Shown here in pieces: positions 46,310 through 55,994 of a DNA stretch of 62,127 bases; the first letter of the stretch is position 1; every line of letters begins with the position of its first letter. The notes under the pieces are model-generated. The model saw nothing but the letters and a program-made list of their open reading frames with translations. It was not told where the DNA came from and searched no databases. The DNA is from Curvivirga aplysinae (lineage in GTDB: Bacteria > Pseudomonadota > Alphaproteobacteria > UBA8366 > Aestuariispiraceae), in contig NZ_SMMC01000213.1 of the NCBI RefSeq assembly GCF_009711445.1, positions 1-62,127 on the forward strand, given 5' to 3'. A program made the translations under genes and the position numbers.

Positions 46310-47842
46310 ATGAAAGATATTATCCATGCCTTGGAAGAAAAACGGGACCAAGCCCGATTAGGCGGTGGGCAGCGTCGTATTGATGCGCAGCATAGCAAGG
46401 GGAAACTGACTGCGCGAGAACGGATTGATCTGTTTCTTGATGAAGGGTCTTTTGAAGAATGGGACATGTTCGTCGAACATGACTGTACCGATTTTGGCAT
46501 GGAAGAAAACAAAATGCCGGGGGATGGTGTTGTAACTGGATATGGCACTGTAAATGGCCGTCAGGTATTTGTTTTCTCTCAAGATTTTACCGTATTTGGT
46601 GGGTCTCTTTCGGCGGCGCATGCACGTAAAATTGTCAAGGTGATGGAACAGGCTATGAAAGTCGGCGTTCCTGTGATCGGCCTGAATGATTCTGGTGGTG
46701 CACGTATTCAGGAAGGTGTGGCATCGCTGGCTGGTTATGCGGATGTCTTCCAACAGAATGTATTGGCATCTGGCGTGATCCCGCAAATTTCCATGATCAT
46801 GGGACCTTGCGCTGGTGGGGCGGTTTATTCTCCTGCAATTACTGATTATATCTTTATGGTGAAAGATAGTTCTTACATGTTTGTGACAGGTCCGGAAGTT
46901 GTAAAAACCGTGACCAACGAAGAAGTTACACAGGAAGAACTTGGCGGTGCAATTACCCATACAACCAAATCCGGTGTTGCGGATAAAGCGTTTGAAAATG
47001 ATGTGGAAGCCATTGGCCAGCTGCGTCGTTTCTTAAGTTTCTTGCCAAGTAACAATCGTGAGAAAGCGCCAAGTAAGCCGACATCTGACCCGGCCAATCG
47101 CGTGGAAATGTCTTTGGATACGTTGGTTCCGGAAAACCCGAACAAACCCTATGATATGAAAGAGCTGATCCATAAAATGGTGGATGAAGGTGATTTCTTT
47201 GAAGTCCAACCTGAATATGCAGCCAATATCATTTGTGGCTATGCCCGTGTCGAAGGGCAAACAGTTGGTATCGTTGCCAACCAGCCAATGGTCTTGGCAG
47301 GATGTCTGGATATTGCGAGTTCTATTAAGGCCGCACGTTTTATCCGTTTTTGTGACAGTTTCAACATCCCAATCTTAACCTTGGTTGACGTACCGGGCTT
47401 CTTACCGGGCACGTCCCAAGAATATGGCGGTATCATTAAACATGGCGCCAAGCTTCTTTATGCATATGCCGAAGCAACGGTACCAAAGGTAACCTTGATT
47501 ACTCGCAAAGCCTATGGTGGGGCTTATGACGTGATGGCGTCTAAACATCTACGTGGGGATGTGAATTACGCTTGGCCGTCTGCGGAAATCGCGGTGATGG
47601 GTGCGAAAGGGGCGGTTGAGATTATCTTCCGTGCAGATCGTGATAATCCTAAAAAAATCGCAGAAAAAGAACAGGAATATAAAGATAAGTTTGCCAATCC
47701 ATTCGTGGCAGGCTCACTGGGCTTTATTGACGATGTGATCCGTCCGCATAACACACGTCCACGTATTGCACGTGCATTGCGTATGTTACGCACTAAGAAA
47801 CTTGAAAATCCGTGGCGCAAGCACGGCAATATCCCGCTTTAA
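46310..47842 (+). CDS. pccB: Propionyl-CoA carboxylase beta subunit
   Basis: This 510-residue carboxyltransferase subunit moves CO2 from biotin to propionyl-CoA, giving methylmalonyl-CoA. Family features are clear: [20 protein letters not shown], the oxyanion-type [21 protein letters not shown], and [25 protein letters not shown] with AYGGAYDVM. Propionyl-CoA carboxylase is more likely than a general acyl-CoA carboxylase, but specificity cannot be proved by eye. The ATG at 46310 with AAAGGG upstream is chosen over a TTG at 46307. pccA follows after 21 bases. Confidence 0.93.
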   Translation: MKDIIHALEEKRDQARLGGGQRRIDAQHSKGKLTARERIDLFLDEGSFEEWDMFVEHDCTDFGMEENKMPGDGVVTGYGTVNGRQVFVFSQDFTVFGGSLSAAHARKIVKVMEQAMKVGVPVIGLNDSGGARIQEGVASLAGYADVFQQNVLASGVIPQISMIMGPCAGGAVYSPAITDYIFMVKDSSYMFVTGPEVVKTVTNEEVTQEELGGAITHTTKSGVADKAFENDVEAIGQLRRFLSFLPSNNREKAPSKPTSDPANRVEMSLDTLVPENPNKPYDMKELIHKMVDEGDFFEVQPEYAANIICGYARVEGQTVGIVANQPMVLAGCLDIASSIKAARFIRFCDSFNIPILTLVDVPGFLPGTSQEYGGIIKHGAKLLYAYAEATVPKVTLITRKAYGGAYDVMASKHLRGDVNYAWPSAEIAVMGAKGAVEIIFRADRDNPKKIAEKEQEYKDKFANPFVAGSLGFIDDVIRPHNTRPRIARALRMLRTKKLENPWRKHGNIPL

Positions 47843-47863
47843 GTTTTAGGAGGATTTAGAAAA

Positions 47864-49864
47864 ATGTTTAAGAAAATTCTCATTGCGAACCGCGGCGAAA
47901 TTGCTTGTCGCGTGATTAAAACAGCCAAGAAAATGGGCATTAAAACTGTGGCGGTTTATTCCGATGCAGATGATGGTGCCTTGCATATGCGTATGGCGGA
48001 TGAAGCTGTGCATATTGGCCCTGCGGCGTCGGCGGAAAGCTATCTTGTGATCGACAAGATTTTGGATGCGATCAAACAAACAGGCGCCGAAGCTGTCCAT
48101 CCGGGCTATGGTTTCTTGTCCGAAAATAAGCTCTTTGCCGAAGCGTTGGAAAAAGCAGGCGTTGCTTTTATTGGGCCACCTAAAGGCGCGATCGAAGCCA
48201 TGGGTGACAAGATCGAATCCAAGAAACTGGCGATCAATGCAGGTGTAAGTTCTGTCCCCGGTCATGTGGAAGCAATCGACGATCCAGAAGAAGCCGTAAA
48301 AATTGCTAACGGCATTGGTTATCCGGTGATGTTGAAGGCCTCTGCTGGTGGTGGCGGTAAAGGTATGCGCCTTGCCTGGAATGATGATGAATGCCGCGAA
48401 GGCCTTGTATCTGCGATGAATGAAGGCCGTGCCTCTTTCGGGGATGATCGTGTGTTTATTGAAAAATTCATTGAACAACCACGCCATATTGAAATTCAGG
48501 TCATGGCAGATAAACACGGCAATACCCTCTATTTTGGAGAACGTGAATGTTCTATTCAACGTCGTCATCAAAAAGTATTGGAAGAAGCCCCATCTCCATT
48601 CTTGGATGAAGCTACCCGTGAAGCCATGGGGGAACAGGCTGTGGCCTTGGCGAAGGAAGTTGATTACTGCTCCGCCGGTACTGTGGAATTCATCGTGGAT
48701 AAGGATAAAAACTTCTATTTTCTAGAAATGAATACACGTTTGCAGGTGGAACATCCGGTTACCGAGCTTATCACAGGTTATGATCTGGTCGAATTGATGA
48801 TCCGTGTGGCAAATGATGAAAAACTGCCAATGAAGCAGGAAGATGTGAAATTGACAGGCTGGGCCCTTGAAGCGCGTCTTTATGCGGAAGACCCAGAACG
48901 TGGCTTCCTGCCATCCACCGGTCGTCTGGTTCAATATACAGCCCCGGAAGAAATCGAAGGCAAAGTTCGTGTGGATACGGGTGTTGAAGAAGGTGCTGAA
49001 ATTTCCATGTTCTATGACCCGATGATTGCCAAATTGGTCACCGGGGGTAAGGATCGCAAGGAAGCTTTTGATAATATGCAGCAAGCCTTGGACCTGTATC
49101 ATGTACGTGGTCTTAGTCATAACCTTGGTTTCTTGAACCAGCTTTGTGGGGATGAAGACATCCGTGCAGGGAATATGACCACCAACTTTATCGGGGATCA
49201 TTATCCAGACGGCATGACGGAAGCGTTATTAGCCCCTAAGAACCCAAAACTTTTTGCAGCCGTGGCGTCTATGATCCATATGCGTGAATTGGAAGAAGAA
49301 CAAGGCTTATCCGGCCGTGCCACACCTGCGGAGCCGTTTAAGAAGGGTAAGTTTAATGCCTTCTTGGGTGAAAAGGATAAGATCGAGTATAAGATCAAAA
49401 TCAAAAAACGTTCTGATACTCATGTGACGGTGAAAGTGGATCGTGAAGAGTTTGAAATTGAGTCTAGCTGGAGCCCGATTGAGCCGATTGTGAAGACAAT
49501 GGTGAATGATGCCCCCGTGGTGATGCAGCTCGATACATCCGAAGGCGGCAGTATCCTGTCCCATGACGGCGCGCGTATTCGGGTACAACTGATCGAACGT
49601 CGCTTGGCACATCTCTTACGCTTGATGCCGTATAAGGAGCCACCTGATCTTTCCAAATTCCTGCTGTCCCCAATGCCGGGCTTGTTGGTCCGTCTTTCTG
49701 TCAAAGAAGGTGACCAAGTGAAAGCTGGTAGTGAACTTGCAGTGGTAGAAGCCATGAAAATGGAAAATATCCTGCGCGCTGAACAGGATGTCACCATCAA
49801 AGCGGTTTATGCAGAAGATGGCGATAACCTCGCCGTTGACCAAAAAATCGTAGAGTTTGAATAA
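47864..49864 (+). CDS. pccA: Propionyl-CoA carboxylase alpha subunit (biotin carboxylase + BCCP)
   Basis: This 666-residue subunit has a biotin carboxylase domain (MFKKILIANRGEIACRVI start; ATP loop KASAGGGGKGMR; EMNTRLQVEHPVTE), a linking BT domain that contacts the beta subunit, and a C-terminal biotin carrier domain with biotinylated K632 in EAMKMEN. It charges its biotin with bicarbonate using ATP. It stands 21 bases after pccB behind a strong TAGGAGG ribosome site and ends with a terminator, so pccB-pccA is a two-gene operon. The GC-rich, well-conserved coding suggests core metabolism. Confidence 0.96.
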   Translation: MFKKILIANRGEIACRVIKTAKKMGIKTVAVYSDADDGALHMRMADEAVHIGPAASAESYLVIDKILDAIKQTGAEAVHPGYGFLSENKLFAEALEKAGVAFIGPPKGAIEAMGDKIESKKLAINAGVSSVPGHVEAIDDPEEAVKIANGIGYPVMLKASAGGGGKGMRLAWNDDECREGLVSAMNEGRASFGDDRVFIEKFIEQPRHIEIQVMADKHGNTLYFGERECSIQRRHQKVLEEAPSPFLDEATREAMGEQAVALAKEVDYCSAGTVEFIVDKDKNFYFLEMNTRLQVEHPVTELITGYDLVELMIRVANDEKLPMKQEDVKLTGWALEARLYAEDPERGFLPSTGRLVQYTAPEEIEGKVRVDTGVEEGAEISMFYDPMIAKLVTGGKDRKEAFDNMQQALDLYHVRGLSHNLGFLNQLCGDEDIRAGNMTTNFIGDHYPDGMTEALLAPKNPKLFAAVASMIHMRELEEEQGLSGRATPAEPFKKGKFNAFLGEKDKIEYKIKIKKRSDTHVTVKVDREEFEIESSWSPIEPIVKTMVNDAPVVMQLDTSEGGSILSHDGARIRVQLIERRLAHLLRLMPYKEPPDLSKFLLSPMPGLLVRLSVKEGDQVKAGSELAVVEAMKMENILRAEQDVTIKAVYAEDGDNLAVDQKIVEFE

Positions 49865-49882
49865 ACTCTAAACTATAAGTTT

Positions 49883-49914
49883 AAAGGCGGTCCTTTATAG
49901 GCCGCCTTTTTCTT
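49883..49914 (+). terminator. Rho-independent terminator after pccA
   Basis: An 8-bp stem (AAAGGCGG at 49883-49890 with its complement at 49902-49909), with a further CCT/AGG pairing inside the loop, runs into a T-rich tail. Confidence 0.93.
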
Positions 49915-49928
49915 AGGCGAGGTTCACT

Positions 49929-50207
49929 ATGACTAAATCAGTTCTCACACGTATCGAAGGCAAAGTGCAGGGCGTCTGGTATCGAAACTGGACAGTGGAA
50001 AATGCCAAGGAACTCGGCTTAAACGGCTGGGTGCGAAATCGGGTGGATAGCTCCGTTGAGGCCCTGTTTTCAGGGGATGACTCAATTGTTGATGAAATGC
50101 TTAAGCGCTGTGAGGATGGCCCTCAGTTGGCGCGGGTCACTGCTGTCTTGGTTGAAGCTTGTGAAGCTCCTAAGGATGCTGGGTTCCATAAACTTCCAAC
50201 AATGTAA
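49929..50207 (+). CDS. acyP: Acylphosphatase
   Basis: This 92-residue enzyme hydrolyses acyl phosphates. The signature GKVQGVWYR carries the phosphate-binding R19, and the catalytic N37 lies in GWVRN. Length and motifs are typical. It starts just after the pccA terminator. Confidence 0.95.
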   Translation: MTKSVLTRIEGKVQGVWYRNWTVENAKELGLNGWVRNRVDSSVEALFSGDDSIVDEMLKRCEDGPQLARVTAVLVEACEAPKDAGFHKLPTM

Positions 50208-50226
50208 AAGTATATACGGGGGAAAT

Positions 50227-51168
50227 ATGTTTTATAGAAAAATAATAGTTTTATTTGCCGTTATTTTCTTATTATCGGGCTGTAAAGAAAATTTTAGATT
50301 GCTTTTGATTGATATAGGTTTGTGGAATTGGGCACCAATATCGATGAGTGAGCCAAGTGTTTTTTATGATAAATATTACACCTCTTCCTCTGGGAAAACT
50401 TGGGTTAGACTAACATGGTTAGCTGAAAGAGCCATTTTGCAAAATGATATCCAATTACCATTTATGGATGATGGGTTTTTAATCGCAGAAATATCCTATG
50501 ATAAAAAAGAAATCATTAAAGTCGATAAAGTAAGAACAAATGCGCTATCAATTGAAGATAAAGTAAATTTCGAGAACTCCTTGAATCAATCTTTGAAGAT
50601 TTTTATTACCAGTAAAAACAATTTACCAGAGAAACTCCCAAAGCGTTTTAATATTAACATTCCAATTGCCTCAAAAACTGCTGCCAGCGAAGCACGCGCT
50701 ACTCTCATAGATATGATGTTTAAGAGATGTATTGAACCCATTTCAAGTGGGGAAGTTGCTGATACTGCTGATATGTCGGAATTATGGGAAGAGGATTGGT
50801 TGCGAGATGTGAACCAGATTAAATGGAGTGATAAATCTTTCCCAATTCATTTAACTGTTTTGGAGAGAAGTTATCAGCAATCGGTTTATAATGGATGCTC
50901 TGTTCATGATCCTTATGATGATTGGTTTAGCTATTTTAAGAAAGGTGATTTTAGAAAAATCTGGGCGTTATGGGTAGATGAGCAACTTAAAAATGGTAAA
51001 ATTATAACTTTGAATGGTTGCGACGATAATATGCAGAAATATCGTTTTAATGAAAAAACTCCCCAAGGTTTATACACATATGTGGCCTTTTTTGAATATG
51101 CAGATCAAGGAGGAGATTTCTTTATATCAATGGCGGATAAAGAGAAGCAAATCAACTGCAAAGGATAA
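50227..51168 (+). CDS. Hypothetical lipoprotein
   Basis: This 313-residue protein starts with a lipoprotein signal: hydrophobic stretch 6-16 and lipobox LLSGC with C19 as the lipidated cysteine. I recognise no domain. The mature part is polar, with several cysteines in the second half (MFKRCIEP, YNGCSVHD, LNGCDDN). ATG at 50227 is chosen because GGGGG lies 4 bases upstream; a longer frame to 50056 would run through the acylphosphatase gene. Its base composition appears more AT-rich than the pcc genes. It is the first of a small cluster of AT-rich unknown genes to 51597, which may have been acquired. Confidence 0.75.
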   Translation: MFYRKIIVLFAVIFLLSGCKENFRLLLIDIGLWNWAPISMSEPSVFYDKYYTSSSGKTWVRLTWLAERAILQNDIQLPFMDDGFLIAEISYDKKEIIKVDKVRTNALSIEDKVNFENSLNQSLKIFITSKNNLPEKLPKRFNINIPIASKTAASEARATLIDMMFKRCIEPISSGEVADTADMSELWEEDWLRDVNQIKWSDKSFPIHLTVLERSYQQSVYNGCSVHDPYDDWFSYFKKGDFRKIWALWVDEQLKNGKIITLNGCDDNMQKYRFNEKTPQGLYTYVAFFEYADQGGDFFISMADKEKQINCKG

Positions 51169-51191
51169 GACTGATTGGGGGTGGTAATAAA

Positions 51192-51290
51192 ATGAAAAGA
51201 GCAATTTTTATAATTTTACTAGGCGTTTTGTTCTACGAGAAAGCTGATAGAGATGCTGTGCCTTTGGGAAGAGTTCCCGCGCGAAGATAG
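51192..51290 (+). CDS. Possible very small membrane or exported peptide (may be a broken gene)
   Basis: A 32-codon frame (MKRAIFIILLGVLFYEK start) has a signal-like hydrophobic N-terminus and follows a GGGGGTGG ribosome-like stretch. In the next frame, coding-like sequence continues from about 51223 to a stop at 51327 (ending FEELYRDGKL). Removing one base in GGCGTTTTG would join the two into one 46-residue product. It may be a degraded gene or chance. Confidence 0.3.
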   Translation: MKRAIFIILLGVLFYEKADRDAVPLGRVPARR

Positions 51291-51396
51291 TTTGTTTGAA
51301 GAGTTATATCGTGACGGTAAGTTGTAAATATGCTCAATCTCTTATGATCAAATAATTCTTATGATACAAGATAGTCTTATAGTTTCTGAGGGCGTT

Positions 51397-51597
51397 ATGC
51401 GATTTTTTTTAATTCTTATTTCTTTGGCGATAACTTGGTCTGTTGCTGCTCATTATAGTGAAACCAAATGGAGTTATTTAGTGGCATTCGCGGTAAGCTT
51501 ATTCACCTTAAAATTTCTTATGTTTTATCCGCAAAAAACCAAAGGACCAAATGCGACGCAATCTATTGCTGATGCTGAATTATCGCGTGATGATTAA
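51397..51597 (+). CDS. Hypothetical two-helix membrane protein
   Basis: This 66-residue protein has two membrane helices (FFLILISLAITWSVAAHY and WSYLVAFAVSLFTLKFLMFY) and a polar tail. The ATG at 51397 has GAGGG upstream; the longer frame from 51361 has no ribosome site. I recognise no family. It ends the AT-rich cluster that begins at 50227. Confidence 0.5.
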   Translation: MRFFLILISLAITWSVAAHYSETKWSYLVAFAVSLFTLKFLMFYPQKTKGPNATQSIADAELSRDD

Positions 51598-51632
51598 TAG
51601 CGACCTCATAAGGTTTTATCCCTCACATTCTT

Positions 51633-52391
51633 TTAAAACCCATAATATTGTAGGATTTCTTGATAGGCACCTGATGCGTGTAGCTTTACGAGACCTCGAT
51701 TAAAGCTTTCTGTGATCGCAATATGACCTTTATGTTTGCGGGAAACGGCAAGATGAAGCTGGTTTTGATCGACGGGCTGATCAATGAAATCAAGCTGTTG
51801 GAAGAATGTAGATGGCATCTGGGTGCGTAAAAAATGCAGCATTACAAATTTGTCTGTGACAAATGCATCTGCCCGTTTGTGAAAAACTTGGTTGGTGCCG
51901 AATTTATAGTTGCTGACGGAATGGATGTTTAAGCCCTGATTTTTAAGAATACTTTCAACATGGGAACTATTTAGCGTGACAATTCTATATTGTTGTAAAT
52001 CGGATAAAGCTTCAAAGCTAATTTCATTATCCCGCCGTTTAAACAGGACAGATATTTCATCTCCGATAGGTTCGGTGAAACTGGCCCATATTTCTCGTTC
52101 CGGATTTTTATTGGCTAGATATAACGCATCTAATTGTCCTGACTGAACCATTTTCACAGCCCTTGCCCAAGGTAATATCGTTAATTTTACCTTATAGCCT
52201 TCATAGGCCAATGCGCGCTCAGCAATTTGCCATGCCCAACCGTTACCGGGTAGATCTTCACTGACATAGGGGCTGAATTCCAATGTGGTGATACGAACAG
52301 TTTTATCCGCGCCGAATGCGAAATGGTAAGGCAGGAAAATTAAGATACAGAATACAAATCTTAAATCGCGTAGAAACAACAGAATCTCCAT
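51633..52391 (-). CDS. Orphan periplasmic solute-binding protein (family 3)
   Basis: This 252-residue exported protein has a signal sequence (about 11-27, cleavage near FGA) and a bilobed binding-protein fold of the SBP_bac_3 type (VRITTLEFSPYVSEDLPGNGWAWQIAERALAYEGYKVKLTILPWARAVKMVQSGQLDAL, written here in spaced parts: residues about 32-91). No ABC permease or ATPase gene is adjacent that matches it, so it may be a lone sensor or an incomplete transporter. Ligand is unknown. Confidence 0.8.
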   Translation of the reverse strand: MEILLFLRDLRFVFCILIFLPYHFAFGADKTVRITTLEFSPYVSEDLPGNGWAWQIAERALAYEGYKVKLTILPWARAVKMVQSGQLDALYLANKNPEREIWASFTEPIGDEISVLFKRRDNEISFEALSDLQQYRIVTLNSSHVESILKNQGLNIHSVSNYKFGTNQVFHKRADAFVTDKFVMLHFLRTQMPSTFFQQLDFIDQPVDQNQLHLAVSRKHKGHIAITESFNRGLVKLHASGAYQEILQYYGF

Positions 52392-52513
52392 CTGATTTCT
52401 GTTAGTTTACTTAAAAACAAATTAGGTTTCTACTTATTCAAACTTGAATTTAGATATGTTTAGACACCAAAAATTAGAATCTTTAATACATCTATACTTC
52501 TATAGACACTAAG

Positions 52514-53230
52514 TTAGTTTCCCAAATAGTCTTTAACCGAAGGAGATTGAGTATTGGTATTTAAGATATCTTCCGGTTTTCCAAATTCTTCGATTCTCCC
52601 CTCTTTGATATAGGCGACTTGATCTGCGAAGCCGAGGCTGTCCATCGGGCTATGGGTAGAATAGATCACGGTGAGGTTTAAATCTTCTTGGGCCTGTTTG
52701 ATCAGGCGCATCATGTTTTTAGACAGGCTAGGATCAAGAGCACTAAAGGGTTCATCTAGTAAAAGAAGTGGTTTATGACGCACCAAGGCGCGGGCTAAGG
52801 CGACGCGCTGGCGTTGGCCGCCTGATAAAGTGGCAGGTAAACGTTCTCCCATATTATCCAATCCCACATGGGAAAGGGCGTTTGCTACATTTTCCTGATC
52901 TTTTTTAGATAGCTTTAAGCCCGGATCAATACCAATCGCCACATTTTGGGTAATGCTAAGATGTGGGAAAAGATTGTGATGTTGAAACAACATGGTGATC
53001 GGGCGTTCACTTGGCGCAAGGGGAATAAGATCATTACCTTGAAAAGAGAGTGTGCCTTGGTGAGGGGATAAGAAACCTGCGATTAAGTCTAACAAGGTTG
53101 TTTTACCGCCGCCACTTGGGCCGATCAGGGCAAGGATGTCACCTTGTTTTAAGTTGAAGTCATAGCGAAGCGTTAAATCTTTATAGTTATATTGAATATC
53201 GGAAAGGATCAGGCCTGTTTGTTGTATCAT
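52514..53230 (-). CDS. thiQ: Thiamine ABC transporter ATP-binding protein ThiQ
   Basis: This 238-residue ABC ATPase has Walker A GPSGGGKTT, signature LSGGQRQR, Walker B LLLLDEPFSALD and the switch H in STHS. It powers thiamine uptake with ThiP and ThiB. It overlaps thiP by 4 bases. The order thiB-thiP-thiQ behind a TPP riboswitch makes the thiamine role certain rather than iron or other oligoelements. Confidence 0.96.
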   Translation of the reverse strand: MIQQTGLILSDIQYNYKDLTLRYDFNLKQGDILALIGPSGGGKTTLLDLIAGFLSPHQGTLSFQGNDLIPLAPSERPITMLFQHHNLFPHLSITQNVAIGIDPGLKLSKKDQENVANALSHVGLDNMGERLPATLSGGQRQRVALARALVRHKPLLLLDEPFSALDPSLSKNMMRLIKQAQEDLNLTVIYSTHSPMDSLGFADQVAYIKEGRIEEFGKPEDILNTNTQSPSVKDYLGN

Positions 53231-54849
53231 TGGGTTTGTCCTTTCGGTCCACCAATCAGGCGTTCCAATATAATAAATAAGAGATAGCAGGTTAGAATTA
53301 GGATCAAGGCCGCAAAACTTGCCTCATGTAACCGATAGGACCCAATTGCCCGATAGATATAGAGCGGCAGGGTGGAAAAATCCTGACTACCAAATAGGGC
53401 GATAATCCCGAAATCCCCGATCGATAAGGTGGTCGCATAGGCCATGGCAAGACCAATGGGTTTTCGAAGTAGTGAAAAATCTATCATGCGAAAACGGGTC
53501 CATCCTTGAATGCCCATACTGATACAAAGAGGTTGGGTTTCCTGAAACCGTTGTTGAAAGGCAGGAATTAAAATCCGCAAAGCAAAGGGTAAAGACATTA
53601 ATGCGTTAATCAGGATCACTAAAAATGGTCCGATCTGATCTAAACTCGCATAATTGGAAAGCACAATGAATAACCCTGTCGCCAAGGCAAAGGGGGAAAA
53701 GACTAGAATGAGTGCCCCGATGGTTTCAACAAAACTGCGTATGGATCTGTTTTGGATATGGCGTAATCCCAAACATAAACTGACCGCCAAAAGGATAGAG
53801 AGACTTCCGGCAGAAAGCGATATACCTAGGCTGATCAACCCTGCATTTAGAAGCGCTGGTTTACTCAAATAATTCCATTCAAAATGATAGAGCGCTTTTG
53901 CAATAACGGAAAACAAAGGCGGAAACACCAATAACAGGATCAAGGCAAGGCTGACCCAACCGAAGAGGCGTGCCATCCAGCTTTTGTTCTGTAGGAATTT
54001 TAAAATGCTTTCCTGTCCGGTTTGATAGGAAATCTCTGTTTCACTTTGTTTGCCAAAACGTACAAGAATAAAGCTTAAAATCGCACAGATCGCCAATTGT
54101 AATCCGGATAAGGTGACGGCACGGGCCATATCAAAATCAAAATGAAGGGCTTGGTAGATAGCCACTTCTAATGTGGTCGCCTTTGGTCCACCTCCAAGGG
54201 ACAGGATAATGGCAAAGCTTGTGAAACATAACATAAAGATCAAGGCTGCCAAGCCGGGTAGAGCTGATCGCAAGGCAGGTAATTCAACTAATCTGAATCG
54301 CTGCCAAGGCGTGAAATTCAACTGGATCGCAGATCGCCATTGTTCTTGTGGGATGTCATTCAGGCGGGATAACAAGCTGCGCACTGCCAGTGGCGTGTTG
54401 AAAAAGACATGGGCCAAAAGGATACCGAATAATCCATAAAGATAACCTTTGGTTTCAATGCCAAGGCTTCGCATCATCCAGACAATATAGCCGGAATTCC
54501 CATGTACCTGAATAATCCCGAGGATGGCCACAATGACCGGCATGACAAGGCAGAGACCAAAATAGGTCAGGATGATCCTTTTACCGGGAAAATTATGGTA
54601 ATAGAAAAATCGTGCTAACGGGATCGCAAATAGAAGGCTTAATCCCGTGGAAAGAGCAGCTTGCCATAAGGTGAAAACCAATACCCTTTTGATATAGCGA
54701 CTTTGTAAAACATCGAAGAAATTATAGCTTTCAGCCTGTAAGGCTAAATGAAAAAAAGCGGTCCCCAAAATCGTGATCAATATGCCAATGGATATCAGCA
54801 GTAAGATTGTATCACTGCCAAATTTGGAGTTGTTATAAAAGATACGCAT
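53227..54849 (-). CDS. thiP: Thiamine ABC transporter permease ThiP
   Basis: This 540-residue permease has about twelve membrane helices in two homologous halves, each with an EAA-type loop (WRSAIQLNFTPWQRFRLVELPALR and PLCISMGIQGWTRFRMIDFSLLRKP) that contacts ThiQ. It starts 34 bases after the thiB stop. Iron permeases of the FbpB type are similar, but operon and riboswitch argue for thiamine. Confidence 0.95.
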   Translation of the reverse strand: MRIFYNNSKFGSDTILLLISIGILITILGTAFFHLALQAESYNFFDVLQSRYIKRVLVFTLWQAALSTGLSLLFAIPLARFFYYHNFPGKRIILTYFGLCLVMPVIVAILGIIQVHGNSGYIVWMMRSLGIETKGYLYGLFGILLAHVFFNTPLAVRSLLSRLNDIPQEQWRSAIQLNFTPWQRFRLVELPALRSALPGLAALIFMLCFTSFAIILSLGGGPKATTLEVAIYQALHFDFDMARAVTLSGLQLAICAILSFILVRFGKQSETEISYQTGQESILKFLQNKSWMARLFGWVSLALILLLVFPPLFSVIAKALYHFEWNYLSKPALLNAGLISLGISLSAGSLSILLAVSLCLGLRHIQNRSIRSFVETIGALILVFSPFALATGLFIVLSNYASLDQIGPFLVILINALMSLPFALRILIPAFQQRFQETQPLCISMGIQGWTRFRMIDFSLLRKPIGLAMAYATTLSIGDFGIIALFGSQDFSTLPLYIYRAIGSYRLHEASFAALILILTCYLLFIILERLIGGPKGQTQ

Positions 54850-54883
54850 TTCAGGGACGCTTTGAAGGACTTAAACCGCTGGC

Positions 54884-55894
54884 TTATTGGCTAACGGCTT
54901 CCAACCATTCATCAACCCAGTCACTGTTATTCTTTGCCACATCTTCTGATGAGATAGACAAAGAGGTTTCTGGATAATGGATTTTATCTTTGGCAAAAGC
55001 TGCTGGTAATTCCCCCGCAGCCGCCACAGGCAACATCCAGTTTGTGGTTGGGATGATGGATTGGAATTTATCAGATACCATAAAGTTCAGGAATTGATCT
55101 GCCAAAGCGGGATTAGGCGCGTTTTTCAATTTTGCGGCCACTTCGATTTGTTCATAATGGCCTTCGCTGAAGGGCGCAGATTTATATTTAAATTCGCCTT
55201 CTGCTTCCATGTGATAGGCAGGTGAAGTGGTATAGCTCAACACCATATCTGCTTCCCCTTCCAGGAACATCCCGTACGCTTCGGACCAGCCTTTTGTGGT
55301 GGTAACAATTTTCTTGGATAGTTTTTCCCACGCTTCGCCTGCTTGGTCGCCATATACGGATTTTACCCAAAGCAATAAACCAAGGCCCGGGGAAGACGTA
55401 CGCGGATCTTGGATCACGATAGATACATCTGCATCTTCCACTAATGACTTTAAGCTTGTCGGTGGGGTTGTTTTGCTTGAATCATACACAAAAGCAAAAT
55501 GGCCATAATCAAACGGAACAAAAGTTGTGTCACTCCATCCATTAGGCAAGCTGAGTTTGGAAAGATCTGTGGCACTTTCGATAAAAAGTTCGGTGTTTTT
55601 TGCACGGGAAATTAGATTTTGATCAAGGCCAAGAACTATATCCGCTTTGCTGTTTGATCCTTCAAGACGTAAACGACTTAAAAGGCCAACCGCGTCTTCG
55701 GTAGCAACCCATTGTAAGTCACATCCGCATTCTGCTTCAAACGCTTTTTCCACTTGTGGACCCGGCCCCCAATCGGAGGTGAAGGAATCGTAAGTATAAA
55801 CGGTGAGGACATTGTCATTGGCATTTGCCAAAGCAGGGGCCAAAGCCAATACGGCAACGGCAAGAGATTTCTTAAATGTTTGAGATAAGCTCAT
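54884..55894 (-). CDS. thiB: Thiamine-binding periplasmic protein ThiB
   Basis: This 336-residue protein has a signal peptide (cleavage after ALANA at about residue 25) and the thiamine-binding family pattern (LTVYTYDSFTSDWGPGPQVEKAFEAECGCDLQWV near the N-terminus, residues about 30-63; VPFDYGHFAFVYDS). The ATG at 55894 is chosen because GGAG sits 6 bases before it; the ATG at 55906 overlaps that ribosome site. A TPP riboswitch lies upstream at 55995-56090. Confidence 0.96.
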   Translation of the reverse strand: MSLSQTFKKSLAVAVLALAPALANANDNVLTVYTYDSFTSDWGPGPQVEKAFEAECGCDLQWVATEDAVGLLSRLRLEGSNSKADIVLGLDQNLISRAKNTELFIESATDLSKLSLPNGWSDTTFVPFDYGHFAFVYDSSKTTPPTSLKSLVEDADVSIVIQDPRTSSPGLGLLLWVKSVYGDQAGEAWEKLSKKIVTTTKGWSEAYGMFLEGEADMVLSYTTSPAYHMEAEGEFKYKSAPFSEGHYEQIEVAAKLKNAPNPALADQFLNFMVSDKFQSIIPTTNWMLPVAAAGELPAAFAKDKIHYPETSLSISSEDVAKNNSDWVDEWLEAVSQ

Positions 55895-55994
55895 TTCGCG
55901 CTCCATTAAGGTTCCTGTTTAAAGGACCCAATTTGGTTAATGGGTAGCGGCGGTCTTGTATGAAATTTTCAGAATTTGAAAAACTCTGTGATTT

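Noticed and set aside
47846-48571. Minus-strand frame of 241 residues opposite pccA
   Set aside because: It is wholly antisense to the well-conserved biotin carboxylase domain and shows no protein-like motifs.
50056-50226. Longer start for the lipoprotein gene
   Set aside because: It would run through the acylphosphatase gene in another frame; the lipobox and ribosome site fix the start at 50227.
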